From Acanthopleura granulata (lineage: Eukaryota > Mollusca > Polyplacophora > Chitonida > Chitonidae): 64,000 nt of DNA. The DNA is taken from positions 29,965,943-30,029,942 of the forward strand of contig JABBOT010000005.1 of the NCBI GenBank assembly GCA_016165875.1, given 5' to 3'. The notes beneath the pieces were generated by a model that searched no databases, had not been told where the DNA came from, and worked only from the letters and a program-made list of their open reading frames with translations. Each line of letters starts with the position of its first letter. Within the stretch, counting starts at the first letter, position 1. This document shows, one piece after another, positions 1 to 12,900 of the stretch. The position numbers and the translations under genes are program-made.

Positions 1-588
1 TCAATCTTCTCAAGGGTTAGTTATCTGCATGTGTCTGATACTTCCCAATTTCTCTACAATAATGTACACAAAAAGTACACCTTTTTTCGGTGGCCGAGAT
101 ATGGCAGCTTTGCAAGAGGCCAAGTGTGTTCAGTGGTAGTGGCTAAGCACTTTTGGTTTTTTGACTATTGGAGTATGCAAAACAAATGGGATTTCACACT
201 CCTTTCTCTGCTGTCCCTTCCTTCTATCGTTTTCAAGTCAAGGTTGCTCCGAGATAATCTCAACTAACTGCGTTATTATCTGCCCCCCATTTGAAAATGA
301 ACAACATATATTTTTTTCTCCCTTCTGACAATAACACATCCTAAGACACTACACGGGCCAAAACGGTCACTCTAAATTTCTTTAATCATGCTGTCATTTG
401 AAGCCAGTGGAGGATTTTCTTTGCGTTCCACAAGAAAATTCTATCCCCATTACAAATGAAAAAAGGCCTTGTGAACGTTGTGGAAGGCCTTCAAGACGGC
501 ACGATGACTGGAGGTGCAATTAAAAAGCGCTCCATCACTTCAGCTGTCCATTTTTAGGTCGGTTATCAACCCGAGGCGTGACCCCTCC

Positions 589-771
589 CTAACAACTCTC
601 GCGTTTTCCGCGTTTTGCAAATTTGCGCGAAGAGGGGTATGAATGAGATGGAATCCAGCAAACAACAGACGAGTTATTTAAGTTTATGTTGCTGTCTGGG
701 ACAAAATTATACAGCCCAGAATTGGTTAATGGGCAAACTACCCAGGTTGTCCAGCCGACTGGAGGATCCAT
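589..771 (-). other. Candidate small ORF, unit copy 1 (60 codons)
   Basis: A minus-strand frame beginning MDPPVGWTTWVVCPL and containing GLYNFVPDSNI, with HSYPSS near the end. The same frame with the same ATG recurs in copies 2, 3, 5 and 7, with mostly the same stop position. It is not recognised as a known family; there are four Cys, no signal peptide and no membrane segment. The differences between copies that I can see are largely amino-acid changing, which weakens the case for a protein. It could be a chance open frame in a conserved repeat, or one exon of a decayed gene. Confidence 0.2.
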
Positions 772-1236
772 TTAGTAGAGTATTATGGAGTTAGACAGTG
801 TCTCTGGTATGGGAATAATGCGCAGACAAGGGATTTGGGCCGATTTCCACGCTACCTTTTTAGTACCTACAACTACTGAGCAGGTACTACCTGCAGCCTA
901 GAGAATAACATTTTTTTCAATAACCTTGTGCAATAGAGAGTGATGACATTTACCTGCCAGAGAGTCCTTTAAATCTCCGAAAAATTTACAAAACACAATT
1001 TACTCTCTACCATACGGAAAATATGTTTTTTATTGGCCATTTCTTACTTTCATTTCTTTGACCTGTAATCCTGAACGAAATAAACAACAACCGTAGTCAC
1101 ACTGATGTCTGCAAGATTACGGTCTAACAAGTCCTCAGCTGTTACCGCGGGGGAGAGTTCGTGAAAACTGGTGTGTATTCATCCGATTACTGACATGTGA
1201 GTTCGGATTATTGCCTGTTAAATCGGGTTTTGTACT

Positions 1237-1434
1237 TTATGTCGCTTGGTGACAGGTAATGGAGACTAATGTCGTGATATCTCTTGACCACAGGGTAGAT
1301 TTTCCACAAACAGCGATTGTTAAGTACCAAATGAATTTTGCCCCTGTCTCTTGGGATCTGCAGATATCGGAAATATTTGCTGAAAACAAACTCAATTCTA
1401 ACCTGTAGCATAAACTCAAGGAGACTGTTGACAC
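1237..1434. other. Block open on both strands, copy 1
   Basis: One of five versions of a ~150-bp block. On the minus strand the frame reads like RLELS..SANISD followed by WYLTI.VCGK..LWSRDITT. On the plus strand it reads like IV.YQ.N..P.SWDL followed by EIFAE. Both frames are visible in copies 1 (here), 2 (9748-9895), 4 (18420-18571) and 7 (45881-46040); in copy 6 (36580-36720) I read only the plus frame. I do not recognise a protein. A block with few stop codons in two opposed frames may simply reflect base composition. Confidence 0.3.
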
Positions 1435-1844
1435 CGGGATATAGAACTAAAGATCTAAACGGACAAAAGTTTATTGAAAAATACGAGAGGGCAAAAAGAC
1501 CAAGAAACACAAGATCCAATAACATAAAAATTCAAGATATAACTAATGGACGAAAAGCGAATTTAACATAGAAGTGCTACTTATTACCATTTACAGATGC
1601 CATTGTATGAGATATACGTATATTATTAGAGGGAATTTCTTACATGTACCTGGTAATACTGGGTATTTACAGTTTAAATCACATTGCTATCGGACTATTT
1701 TGAAGATTAATTTTGTAGGCTGTTCAAAAATATATCGAAGTATTACGTGGTTTATTTGCATAGTATTTATCCAAATCAAACACTGATACGTTAAAATAGT
1801 TGAGTAAGGCTTTTCATATTTACTTGATATAATATGTATACTCA

Positions 1845-2215
1845 GGGTTATGTTACACCCCGCTTAGAGTAGATGGGTTCTTATGTTCAGAGAAACGTAA
1901 TGTCGACTGGGTTTTGTGTCCATTTCCATTTCATTTTATGTTTAACGGAACCTAGAGTGCATTGCGTTTTTATGATTTAGAGAGCCTAATCCCGATTAGG
2001 TTTCATGTCACAAAGAGTGTACCGTCGATTGAGCTTTATGTCTCATTGAGCTTAACCTAATGAGACTTATGTTCTACGAAGCCCAATGCCTATGCGCCTC
2101 TATGCCCCTATAGCCTAACGTCAATTGAGCCTTATGTTTCACGCATTATAGTGTCGATTCAATTTTATATCTCACAGAACCTAATGTCAATTACGCCTTG
2201 TGTTCTATAGTGTCT
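1845..2215 (+). repeat. Degenerate 35-40-bp repeats, copy 1
   Basis: Imperfect tandem repeats of the pattern GCCTAATGTCGATTGAGC followed by TTATGTCTCAC. Spacing varies between about 33 and 40 bases and the copies are much diverged. Confidence 0.7.
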
Positions 2216-2889
2216 TACGTGCCTCGGATCTTTGGCTGAGACCCTTCCCTTCCACGTGAACACCGCCCTTAAGTTGAAACATCGATGAACCATTGCCCCG
2301 CCCAAAAGCACGCATAGAGTCATTTGGGTGTTTTTGTATACAAACTGCACACTATTTTCACTCAGAGTTTTCATCTGCCGGTAACCGCAGCGTTACACCA
2401 ACCCCGAGCTCGTATTTGCTGGGTATTCCCACGGTCGAGTTGTTCAGCCCGACTTCCACTTACTGGCCAGCTCGAGTAAAAGGACAGCAACCGTGACCAT
2501 AATGTCCCAAGGAGTCATTGGAAATGATGAGATTGTTGTAACACTCTGACACAATTCCTGGCTAAGCTTTTTTGACACAGGATGTTTATCCCGAAGACAT
2601 GTCAGTGATTTTCGTTGCCGATAATATCCGCATCTCGTGGACTGGTGTCCAAAATCTTGTCTTATGTTTGAATTAAATAAACTGGTTACTTTGAATTAAA
2701 ACTGTCATAAACTTCAGACTATGCCTTGAAAGTGTTATGGCAAGGACGTACCCTACCATATTTATCTCATCAAATTTGGTAACAATTTTTATCTACACGA
2801 GTGGACATTCCTGCACTTTCGTTTTTTTTTAATTTTGGCTTTAATGAAGTCATTATAACGGGGTCTTGAAATCAGCGTACTCCGTGTTG

Positions 2890-3570
2890 TTATTGCCACC
2901 TAACGTTCTTTCCGTTTTATTCCTTATTTCTGCTGATTCTCCATTTTTTAACACGCCTCCTTCACTTCGTTCTTTATTGTTTAATTCTTTGTTCTCCAGT
3001 GTCTAATTTCCCGAGTTTTTTTATATTTTGTCTATGTTTATTGTCCATTGTCTATCACTAAATGCTCATTACATCCTTTGTTGTTTAATCTATGTTCTCG
3101 GTCAAATCATGTCCGTAGTATTCTTAGTTGTTCTTTTTCCATATTCTGTCACACCATGCTATTACTTTCTTTTCGTCTATCATATTGTGTTAATCGAATT
3201 ATTTATTGTTTAATGTCGATAGTCTATGATCCCATATCCATGGCATTCTTGGTTATTTTCCATTGTGTTTCTACTAAGGTTATCACACTATGGTCACACT
3301 TCTTCGTTGCATCCTTTGTTGCTTACCTTACATTGTCTATCACTCCGTGTTCATCGCACACTTCGTTGATTCCTCTCTATTGTCTATAACTCCATGTTCA
3401 TTGTATTTCTTCTGTTTTCTCTCCATTGTGAAGCACCCCATTGTTCTTTGCATTTCTTTTATTTCTTCTCCATTGTCTATCACTCTGCGATCATTTCGTC
3501 CTTTGTCTTTTGTTCTCTATTGTCTATCACGTAAATTTACTCTTTGGACGCAGCTATGTACAAAAATAAT
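2890..3570 (+). repeat. 46-48-bp minisatellite, copy 1 (degenerate)
   Basis: Diverged tandem repeats around CCATTGTCTATCAC, then TTCATTGCAT, CTTTGTTG and a pyrimidine-rich stretch. The motif is the same as in copies 2, 4, 5, 6 and 7 but older-looking here. The 61-113-codon frames it contains are low-complexity by-products. Confidence 0.75.
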
Positions 3571-5039
3571 GGCGATCACTGTCGTGAAAAGAAAACGCAT
3601 GCTTGAAGTTATGTAATCGTGCTAGAAATACTCTTGAGGACATAAAAGCTAACTTTGAGGCTTTAGCTCGATGTATGGGGAGATAAAAACTACAGACCAA
3701 AGTGTAGCAAGATCATTCAGGGAAATGTGACACAGCATCGATGATCAGTCATAGCTGAAATTGCATCGATCAAATTCCACACCAACTCCTAATCTCGCTA
3801 GCTTCTCAAACAAAGCATCAAACATCAAACTATTCACCTACCATCAATCTAATTGCCGAGGCCACTATATCGAACGAATTCTCTCCTTACAGAATAAATT
3901 TGAGAATTTATTGTCTTCTTACGGCACGCGTGAGGCCTCAACCACAAAGGTAGTTTTTCCCCGAACATAGATGTATCTGGAAATTGGATGTTCTCTCACT
4001 CGGGGGACAGACATGCATCCAAAACCGTAGAAATAGTCATCAACTTTCCGTCTTTGATTTAACGAGTCCCAATTTTCCCGCCACTGTCTGACACAAGACA
4101 AAATAGACTAGACCCTTGCACTGGCACGACTCCACTGTATTTCGAACGAGCGTCTTTTCACGAGATGTGGCTACCTTAATTTGAATGCTTCTTTCATATC
4201 AAAGCTGCGGGTAAAACGTGTCGGCATTCACACTTGGTCTGTATACCGACAATCCTCTGTGAAAGGGAGGAAGAATCAGATGCCAGGTAACGTTAAAGTC
4301 ATCAAAGCCTCATTGCATCTCTGGAGTCGGTACTCAACTCTGGTGCTGAAACGCTAAGGCGAGTTAATATTTTGCTCAAACACTCATTTCTCACGCTGAT
4401 GAATGCGATAGACCACAACAGTTGCCCACGCACATTTTTGGCCCCAAATCCGTCAATTGGCCGTATAATAATTTTTTGATGATCTCGACAGCTTTAAAAT
4501 AACCTAAGCCTTGACTAAATTCCCTATGGATCGATGTTTTCTTCTTTGTCTGGTAGAAATATCTAAAAAAATTCAAGTAATGGGTCACTTTAGTAGACGA
4601 TAATCAATGTTCATATTGACATATCAGTAACTAATTGTTTTACTTTGGAAATATTTCGATCTTTTTATTCTCTAAAGTCTGGCCCATATGGACTTCGGAG
4701 CTGAAACCAATCTCCGTTCAGGTCAACATAAAGCAGATTCTGCAGCAAAGGTCATTAAGTAGTGCCGATAATTGTGAGACAGAAGTCACAGCAACATAAC
4801 AAGGTCACTCTGTGAAATACATGATGTATGTGAGCTTAAGATAGCAAGCCATCATAATATTTCATAATTATGGATTTGACAAATTCATGATGACTAGAAG
4901 TGTCACAAACGCATATCGGGCGTAGTTGACCCAATATCACCATTTTTCTTCCTCAGTGCAGCAGTTGTTGAGGTTCAAAGAAATCTTAAGTGTGGTTAAA
5001 ACAACGTGATGGACAGCCCTCTCATTATCTTCGTCTTCC

Positions 5040-5250
5040 TCATGCTTCTTTAGAGGTAGCATTCGAGGTGAGCTATACATAAACATGAGATAGACATGTT
5101 CAAGGTGGTCAAACATCTGACCTACACCACTTGATGCAGCAAATGTGTTGATGCAGAAACAACTGCTGATCACCCAAAGTACAGAGCTGAAAACGTTAAT
5201 CAAGCTTTCTAAACCAAAAAGTACTCCAGTGTCGTTCTTAAACAACCATT
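5040..5250. other. Conserved block, copy 1 (equivalents in copies 4-7)
   Basis: One of the most similar stretches between units, centred on CTGAAAACGTTAATCAAGCT. Equivalents lie at 22,530-22,700 (copy 4, internally deleted), 31,015-31,200 (copy 5), 41,100-41,290 (copy 6) and 49,020-49,210 (copy 7). The plus frame VLIQKELL..KSTALKTLI is open in copies 1, 5, 6 and 7. The minus strand is also open in copies 1, 5 and 6. A splice-donor-like GAGGTAAGC precedes it in copies 5, 6 and 7. No known domain is recognised. It could be an exon, a regulatory element, or the best-homogenised part of the repeat. Confidence 0.35.
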
Positions 5251-6544
5251 AGGTGTCACTTATATGGACTAGACAAGGATAAAGTGTGTAATAATTAGCT
5301 TCTCACTATTATACATCATTCACATATCTACTTCATCATAGTCAGCTCTTTTCACGCAACTCTCCTGATAACCAAACGCCGTCGTCTCAGTTGTCGCGCC
5401 ACCGTCGCCAGTTTTAACGATGACTGGGTCAATTCAAGCCGGGAAATGCTTCAGTAGTTGGGTTCGTTTACCACAGGACTAGTACTTTGACTCCAGTTTT
5501 CCCCGCCGTTTTTCAGTCCACTTGAAGTAGAGCTTGCCTGTTTTCAATCTATTCTCAATTCAATTTCAAAAATTAATGTGAGCTTTATTGTCTTTATTCC
5601 TTTTCCTGTCGGGTAAATTCAGCTCCCAAGAAAATCGAATGGAAAATCTGTTAAGCGGATAGTATAGCTGTAGGTATCGACACATTGGCTGTAAGTGGCG
5701 AGTGTTTGTCCACTCAAGAAACATCGCTCTTGGGAGAAAAGCGTCCAGTTTTATTAGTTCCTCATACAGGAGCAGACTGACTTCTTCCGAGGCCTTTCTT
5801 GACCACTGCGCCCCGGAAGACTGTTGCAGCAACGATTATGTTCACCTACATCTGGGCACAATGTGAATTGCTTCAAGCTTCAATGTCCACCCGGCCGAGT
5901 TAAACCCTATTAAGAACGCTTAGCTGCAGTGCATGTGCAAAGGTTTCAAGCCTATGTTAGTTTGGATTCATTATTAAAATTATTCGTAAGGGTCTTTGTG
6001 TAAAGTGCCCTGTCTCCGCCACTGATGAGTCAACTGAACACCATACATTTTCAAAAATATTGATGAACTTTTGTCTCATGTCGTATTTCCTGGACATTAC
6101 AGTAATCAATAACATGGATTCGTGGTGGACATTGTTGGGGAAACTTTAGTTTGTTGGACATTGTGCTGGTTAACTTTGTCATGGAGAAGGCTTGTGAGCG
6201 ATACTTACCTTTTTACTTTCTTGGCGGAGAGAACTACTGACTCAGTTACATGCCTGTGAGACATTAGAGTATGACTAAATGATATTTCTGTAGCAACCAA
6301 AATGATAGTCTTTTCAAGTCTTTTTTTTACATCGGTAAAAATGAGGTGCATCCCTTGCAAGATTCAGAATTAACAGAATGCCTCTTTGTTGCATTTTCAA
6401 GCACAAGCTTAACTACTTGACGTGTCTGATGATACAAACTTGCCATTGTGTGAAAGCAGAGCCAGCGACATTGACTGATTGATTCACGGATCCATTAGTG
6501 GTTGGTCCAAAATTAATACTATTAAAGGTTATAACTGTTGTCTG

Positions 6545-6755
6545 TTTCATAAGCGAAGGAAATCGAGCGCCAGACGAAAACTACCGTCATTGGGCAAGTT
6601 ACTGACGCACAATTTCCCCACAAACACGGAGCTCACCGGGCACGCAATACTAGTGGGAATCAAACATTTTCAAAAGGCTTAAAAGGTCAAAAGGCCGGCA
6701 TTAAAGGCTACCTATACAAGACTCCAAAAGCCATCAACCTGTTGTTGTAACACTG
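6545..6755 (+). pseudogene. Decayed counterpart of the copy 6 83-codon frame, copy 1
   Basis: The sequence matches 42,381-42,632 in patches (shared ATCGAGCGCCAG and ACGGAGCTCACCGGGCACGC). An in-frame stop immediately precedes the region, the initiator ATG is absent, and small indels shift then restore the frame. A TAA ends it earlier than in copy 6. I describe only the breaks. Confidence 0.3.
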
Positions 6756-6854
6756 CATTGAAGACAATTAGACAGCAGAATCTTGAAAATTCCTAGGTAA
6801 ATTCAAAATTGAAAGAAGGTCTTGTGTGTCCAGAAATTCAAAGATATCTCACAC

Positions 6855-6885
6855 CACCACCACCAACCCCCCCCCCCAAAATTAG
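6855..6885 (+). repeat. Simple repeat (CAC)n / poly-C
   Basis: Short ACCACCACC repeat running into a run of ten or more C, inside copy 1. Confidence 0.9.
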
Positions 6886-7650
6886 AACAATTCTCTGCAT
6901 GAGATCAAAGTGAAAAGAGTTTCACTTCATCGGTGATCTCGGCGTAAATTTCAAATTTCATACTCCAGTGGCAGCCTTGTTTCTATCCAATTTCCACTTA
7001 CATTTTTCATTCGGATTCATGTTTGAACCCGGCAAAAATTCAACATTCAACATTTCCCCATGACGTTCAAGTTCATATCTGCTTTTCTATTCCACATAAC
7101 TGAGTTTATTTTGGAAGTGTGTTACTTCTTCCTAAAAAACACACTAAATACTTGTTTTGCAAAATGTCCTAATGTCACCATACGGTAAACAGCGGTAAAC
7201 CATGTCAGATATTTCTGCAGTCTTACATAAAATCGATATTATCCTGTAGTTTATATTGACATTACAAATAGATGTTACACGTATTCACGGTATTTGCTAT
7301 TTGCGGACAATATCTGTCAACCCAGCACAATTTGCTTATCTCTCGTCTAGGCGAAGAAAATATAGAGCAGGTGGCTGTATGTGTGGGAAATATATCAAAA
7401 ATGCTAAAAAGAAAGGTTTCTGAAATATATCCAGAGGGAAAAACTGATCCACAACATATAATCATGGATGATATCAAAAAATAAAAAACTCAGAAATAAA
7501 GCAAAAGAATTTTACAGAACAGACGCAAATGACATGCTGAGCACGGTGACAGGTAGCCTTTATTCTAGACGAAACGTTAGTCGTAAACCACAGACATTAC
7601 TCTCGGAAGTATCTTTTTATATACCTGCAAAAATTACATTTGCTGAGTCC

Positions 7651-7827
7651 AGCTCATGGTGGCTTCCTCTCCGGGCGTACGTGGGAAGGTCTGCCAGGAA
7701 CCTGCGCATGGTCGTGGGTTTCCTCCATGCCCTGCCCGGTTTCCTCCCACCAGAATGCTAACCGCCCTCGTATAAATCAAATATTCTTGAGTTCGCCGTA
7801 AAACACTAATCAAATAAATAAATAAAA
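7651..7827 (+). mobile_element. SINE with AAATA tail, copy 1
   Basis: It contains CATGGTCGTGGGTTTCCTCC, CGGTTTCCTCCCACCAGAAT, then AAATATTCTTGAG, CGTAAAACACTAATC and (AAATA)n. It is the fullest copy of this family in the array. Imperfect direct repeats flank it (ACATTTGCTGAGTCC before, GCATTTCCTGTGTTTTCC after), consistent with a target-site duplication. It is absent from the same place in copies 2, 4 and 5. A 97-codon plus frame that crosses it is not real. Confidence 0.85.
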
Positions 7828-9048
7828 TGCATTTCCTGTGTTTTCCATTAGGTATTTTCAATGTACATGAAACGCTCTGTCGTTAGCAAAACCTCTATGA
7901 ACATGCAACAGCACACACAAGTTTTGAGAACAGTTGCAGATGAGAGCAAATTGCTTAGGACGGGTTATAGAAGGACAAAACATCAGTTTCTTTAGAAAGC
8001 TATAAATTTTTATGAAATATTGTGAAAGCCAGTCGATCGGCCAGATAAATCTTTCATACACACCACTAGCACCTCTGGGGTTTCTTGCTGGACTCTAGAG
8101 CCCGTTTTTACGAAGGTTATTAAGTTTAGTAACTTGCTAACGTCGAGAATATTCCATTTTTAAGGAATGACTCAGTCGTCATCTTCTAGTATCTCCGCTC
8201 TGCGGTGTTAGTTTAACACAGGGATAGATGTAAATGGGAGGAAGGTCTAAATGTTGTATTATACCATATAGGACGTGAAGCACAAATGCTGGCGATATCT
8301 GACTCTAACGGAATGCGCCATTGTTGTCAGGTAGATGTTTCAAAGCAGCTTCTTAAACTTATCAAATCAAGACTGTCGTATCAGGCGTTTGAAGGTTCCA
8401 AGGATCAATCTTGTCAAGGACGTGTCATCTCCAGGCGGTTGCTGCATATATCATCCACTTTCGCAACATTAATACACAAAAAGGCCTTATCGAAGCTTTG
8501 TTAGATGTCGCACTCATATAGCGTATTTCAAAGGCCCGTGTATGTCAACTTAAGACACCACGTTTTATAAGAGAACAAGTGAGTTTAGTTGTGGTGGGAA
8601 ATCATTTATGGTCCTTTGGCTCTTGGAGTATGCAAGGTGTACAGTTCGGAGCAAAGACAAAGATCTCTTGCTAAAAGCTTGTCAAGAGACAGGAAGACTA
8701 AATGAGATTTCACACTCCTTTCTCAGCTCTCCTCTCCTGCTATCGTTTTCCATTCAAGATCGTTGCGAGAAATTCTCAACTAACTGCGTTACTATGAACC
8801 TCCTATCGGAAAATGAACAACTTATAATTTTTTTGTGACAACAACGCATCCTAAGATTCTAAACTTCCTTGATAATGCTCACTGAAATGAAAAAAAGCTT
8901 TGGCCTTGTGAATGACGTGGTAAGCTATCGAGACTTTATGGGTCCCTGGTAGTAAAATAGAAAACCGCTCCATCACATCAGCTGTCCATTTTTAGCTGGG
9001 TTGTCACCCAGAGGTGTGAGGCCATTGTCTGCTTTCTTCGACACCTCC

Positions 9049-9225
9049 CTAACAAATCACACAGTGCTTTCCTCGTTCTGCAAATTTGCGATATGAATGG
9101 GATGTAATCCAGGAAACAAAAGACGAGTTATTAAAGTTTATGTTGCTGTCTGGGACAAAATTATACAGCCCAAAATTGATTAGTGGACAAAGTGCCGAGG
9201 TTGTCCAGCCGATTGGAAGATCCAT
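9049..9225 (-). other. Candidate small ORF, unit copy 2 (58 codons)
   Basis: The equivalent frame in copy 2. It keeps the ATG, the MDLPIGWTTS start, GLYNFVPDSNI, and the GKHxxIC end followed by the common TAG stop. A net 3-codon gap after HSY, relative to copy 1, leaves the frame intact. An in-frame indel is mildly suggestive of coding constraint, but one event proves nothing. Confidence 0.2.
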
Positions 9226-10081
9226 TTAGTGGAGTATTATGGAGTCAGACAGTCTTAGTCTTTGGTATGGGAATAATGCACGGACACTGGCACTGTAGAC
9301 TACTGAGCAGGTACTAACTGCAGTCTAAGGAATAACCAATGTTTTCCCATGACTTTGCACCATAAACAGTGAAGACATTTGCCTGTAAGACAACCACTTA
9401 AATAGTCGACAAATTCATGTATCAGAATCAAACACAATTTACTCTCTACTATACGCAAAATACGTTTTCATTAGAATTTTTCTTTTTCATTTCTTTGACC
9501 TATAACCCTGAACATGTTAAACATCAGTCACTGTCACAGGGATGCCTCCAAGATCAAGGCAAGTCGTGCGTGATTCGCGAACAGAGGACGAACAAGTCCT
9601 CAGATTTTAATTCTCTAGAGAGTTCGTAAGAACTGACATGCGTTGCCCGGTTTACGGAGATGTCATTCAGGTTATCATAAGTTAATTCGGCCTTTGTACT
9701 TTACGTCAGTGCCTGTCGGGTGGAGGCGACTAATGTCGTGATATGTCTTGACCACAACTACATTCCACAGACCAACGATTGTTAGGTACCAAGAGAATAG
9801 TGTGCCTGCCTCCTCCGATGTGCCGACGTCAGAAATATTTCTTGAAGACGAACTCAGTTGTAACCTGTCGCTTTCCAGTTCACTGTTGACAATGGGATAC
9901 GGAACAAAAGACCCAAAGGTACATAAGACCCAAGGCAAGGACACCAGAGGGCCAAAAGACCCAGAAACATAAGACCCAATAACATGTGATCCAACACATA
10001 ACTAATGGACGAAGACCAAGCTTAATATAGAAGTGCTGCCTAATAGAACGGATGGTTTACTCGTTAGAGATGCCGGTATAT

Positions 10082-10648
10082 GGATGAAGTTTATTGCAAA
10101 AGGCCACTTGGCCCATGAGCATACATTTTAACAATATACATACATCGATGCTGGACAGGTGGTTTTGTACAGCATACATACACATTTAAAATAGAAGCAC
10201 TGAATCAGTGGGAGAAAACTACCCGTCATAATTAGCACGACTGTGCAAAGGGAAGGCTTTGAATACATACGGGGATACACTTCTAAGTAACTCATCGTTG
10301 ACAGCTTTTAACAATTCAGCATATTGTTACTCACAAGGATGTTCCCTGTAACATCTAGGTATATATTGCTTTCGAAGTTAAAAACTTACACATTTCAATA
10401 AAAAATGAGATTCATCTTCAACTTCATTGCATTCAACACATTTTCTTTCACGAAGTACAGTTTTAGGCCCTTCCCATCCACCAGTTTCAATTTGTAGCCG
10501 GTGTGAAGAAATGTGGAGTTGGTAAGCTCAATTTTAACAAGTGGTGTATGTACGCAAACAAGATTAGGTTGTAGAGGAATATCAGCGCATTTAATATAAA
10601 GTCTCTCTGGTTGATCGTACTCAGTCCGAGGTGCATGTAATTGAAGAG
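10082..10648 (-). mobile_element. LINE 3' end, minus strand, copy 2
   Basis: An insertion of about 567 bp into the unit. On the minus strand it encodes the end of a LINE polyprotein: a GGW motif followed by ERKCVECNEVEDESHFLLKC (Cys codons at 10438-10440, 10429-10431 and 10390-10392) and a TAA at 10378-10380. The Cys-x2-Cys...EDE-HFLxxC pattern is the C-terminal motif typical of several non-LTR retrotransposon groups such as CR1-like elements. A 3' untranslated part with AATAAA near the insertion end follows. Upstream coding sequence continues in another frame, so a frameshift is present. It is a dead 5'-truncated copy. Confidence 0.8.
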
Positions 10649-11079
10649 ACAAATGCTTGCCTTGTAGAGCGTATAGTTGGTATTCACATATTAAATTATA
10701 TTCATATCTCACTATATTTAGGATTGCGTTAGTGAGACTGTTTAAAAATATTTTCAGGTCGACAGTAGGTGGAGTTCTTCGTGTTCAATGCAGCAGGTGG
10801 TATTATATTGTAAATGCCTTTGTAATCCAACCTATTGCAGTCGTTGATGGATCCCTCTGATCACATGTATGTGCCTCAGTTTTGATGGTAGCCATAAGAC
10901 TCCGGCTGACCCGGACAGAGCAGCCACGTATAACTGAGTATTATTTACATGTATGCGTGTTTCAAATACTGGGAGATATCACATGGTTTATATGCATAAT
11001 ATTTCACATAGTAAATAAAACACTGAGAAATTAAAGGAGTTGACTATATTAGCTGGCATAAATACCTAATATATAATCG

Positions 11080-11225
11080 GGCTTATGCCGATTGGTTTCT
11101 ATGTCTCGTATAGGCTTGCCTCGACTGAGCTTTATATTTCATGCAGTCTTGTGTCCATTGGGCTGTATGTCTCACAAGGCCTAATACTAATTGCAGCTTG
11201 TCATGTCTTATATTGCTCGGATCTT
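11080..11225 (+). repeat. Degenerate 35-40-bp repeats, copy 2
   Basis: A short cluster of the same motif (GCCGATTGG..TCTATGTCTCGTA and relatives), about four recognisable members. Confidence 0.65.
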
Positions 11226-12119
11226 TGTTTGAGACTAATCCCCTTCCACGGAAACACCATCCTTACGTTGAAGCATGCAGAATCTGTCCTCGCCTCAACC
11301 ACGCTAAAAGTTGTAATGATCTCTATGCACTACATTCGTTGTCAATTTTTAAACGCAGCGTCAGAGCAAAAAAAAAAAAGACCCCTAAATTTGTGTTTAA
11401 TAGGATGTGAAAATTGTAAGCAAAGCGCTCTCCATTATTATATATATGAGCTGTTGAGGTGTCATTTGAAATATCCCACGCAGTAATTTCTATATTAAGT
11501 GTAATAATTCACATGAATACCAGTGGTATTTGCCCGGGGGATGTGTAGATGTTTGGAGAGAGCAATTGCTGAGCGTTCCCACCATGGGGTTGTGCAGCCC
11601 TTCTTCACACCTATAACAAGCAAACAAACACAGTGTCATATTTCCATATTCTGGTAATTTGAGGGCGTCCTCGTTAGAGTGGGTTTACATGTCCAGTGTT
11701 TGTCGCCGACTTTCAATTACTGGCCGGCTCGTGGCAAAAGACAGCAACCGCAACCATTGTGTGTAAGAAGGTTTCATGCGAAATGATGGGATCGCTGCGC
11801 CAGTCTGACACAATTCCTGGCTACACTTTTTCTGACACAGGATGTTCATCATGAAGACATGTCAGTCATTTCCGCTCCAGATAACATCCGCATGTATACT
11901 CTGGGCTGGTGTTCAAAATCCTGTGTTAACATCGGATTAACTAAACTGGTTACTTTGAATGAAGACTGCGATTAGCCTCAGTTGATGGCGTGCCCTGCCG
12001 TTTTTATCTAATCAACTTTTGGTAACAATGTTTATCTACATGTGAACATTCGTTTACTTTCTTTTTAAAATTTCGACTTTAATGAAATTATGATATCGAA
12101 GGCATTTGAAGTCATGGTT

Positions 12120-12900
12120 TTCAGTATTGTTATTGTCAAATAGTGTTCATTCCATGCTTTTCACTATCTCTCCTGGTTTTCCATTGTCTATGAAAAATAA
12201 TGCCTTCTAACGCCGTTCTACCGCCTCGGTGATCTAGTGGTTACAGCGTCCGTCTTAAAGTCAGGAAACCCAGGTTTAAGCCCGGGTCTTGACATATCAA
12301 AGAGTTTAAAAATGTTGCTGCCTCGATTGACGCTCAGCACTGAAAGGTGAGGGCAAGAAACAGCGTTGTTATGTCATGCCTGGTGTATTCGGCATGGTGT
12401 TCCAGTGACGGCCGCACAAGAAAACACACTATATTCAGGACTCTTCGTCGTCATATGATTATTATTGTTATGTCCGAGACTAAACCCAAAGCATTCACAC
12501 ACTCACTCACTCATTTACTTCTTTATTGTTTAGTCTCCAATATCAGCCTACTCGTGTTCTTTACATTTCGTTTTTGTTTATTGTTTTTTACCAAATGCTC
12601 ATTACATTCTTTGATGTTTATTCTCCGTTGCCGTTCATCATGCCATTTGCGATGTGCTGACGTATTTCCTCTGGTCGGTCAAATTATGTCAAAGGCATTC
12701 ACTGTTGTTCATTCCCCATTGTCTAACACACCCTGCCATGGGATTCCTTTCCTTTATTCCCCACTGCCTATCATATTCTGTTAAGTTTATTTGTCTTATA
12801 TAACCTTGACTGTCTATGATCTCATGTCCGCTGCGGTCTTTGCTATTTATTACCAATTGTCTTTCTGCTAAGATCATCACACCGTGGTCATTGAAGTTTT
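12120..12900 (+). repeat. 46-48-bp minisatellite, copy 2, split by a SINE
   Basis: The same minisatellite as in copy 1, degenerate and interrupted by the tRNA-derived SINE at 12222-12510. Confidence 0.7.
12222..12510 (+). mobile_element. tRNA-derived SINE, copy 2
   Basis: The head is tRNA-like: A-box TGATCTAGTGG and B-box-like GGTTTAAGCCC, 40-odd bases apart. The body contains the core GCCTGGTGTATTCGGCATGG then TGTTCCAGTGACGG. The 3' end is a (CACT)n tail. It splits the minisatellite of copy 2; sequence on each side resumes the unit. The head lacks a plausible cloverleaf, so this is not a functional tRNA gene. Confidence 0.85.

Larger units (their letters stand above)
1..8404 (+). repeat. 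Long tandem unit, copy 1 (type A, near complete, 5' limit at window edge)
   Basis: This is the first of seven direct copies. Landmarks recur in the same order in the other copies: the minus-strand small frame (589-771), 35-40-bp repeats (about 1845-2215), the minisatellite (about 2890-3570), the conserved block (about 5040-5250), the type A segment (about 6170-6790), the block starting near 7260, and a terminal block leading into copy 2. The array continues to the left of the window, because base 1 already lies inside repeat sequence matching 8405, 14475 and 44487. It has a private SINE at 7651-7827. No long coding region is present. Homology was judged by eye from many 20-60-base matches; overall identity was not computed. 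Confidence 0.85.

Noticed and set aside
7468..7761. 97-codon plus-strand frame
   Set aside because: It runs from unit sequence into the SINE at 7651-7827 and is not conserved in other units.
10395..10712. 105-codon minus-strand frame as an independent gene
   Set aside because: It lies in the LINE insertion in a different frame from the Cys-x2-Cys end motif and runs into unit sequence.
12235..12300. tRNA gene
   Set aside because: A- and B-box-like motifs are present but the arms do not pair into a cloverleaf and a SINE body follows directly; it is the head of a tRNA-derived SINE.
12347..12784. 145-codon plus-strand frame
   Set aside because: It crosses from the SINE into the minisatellite; composition is that of the two repeats.
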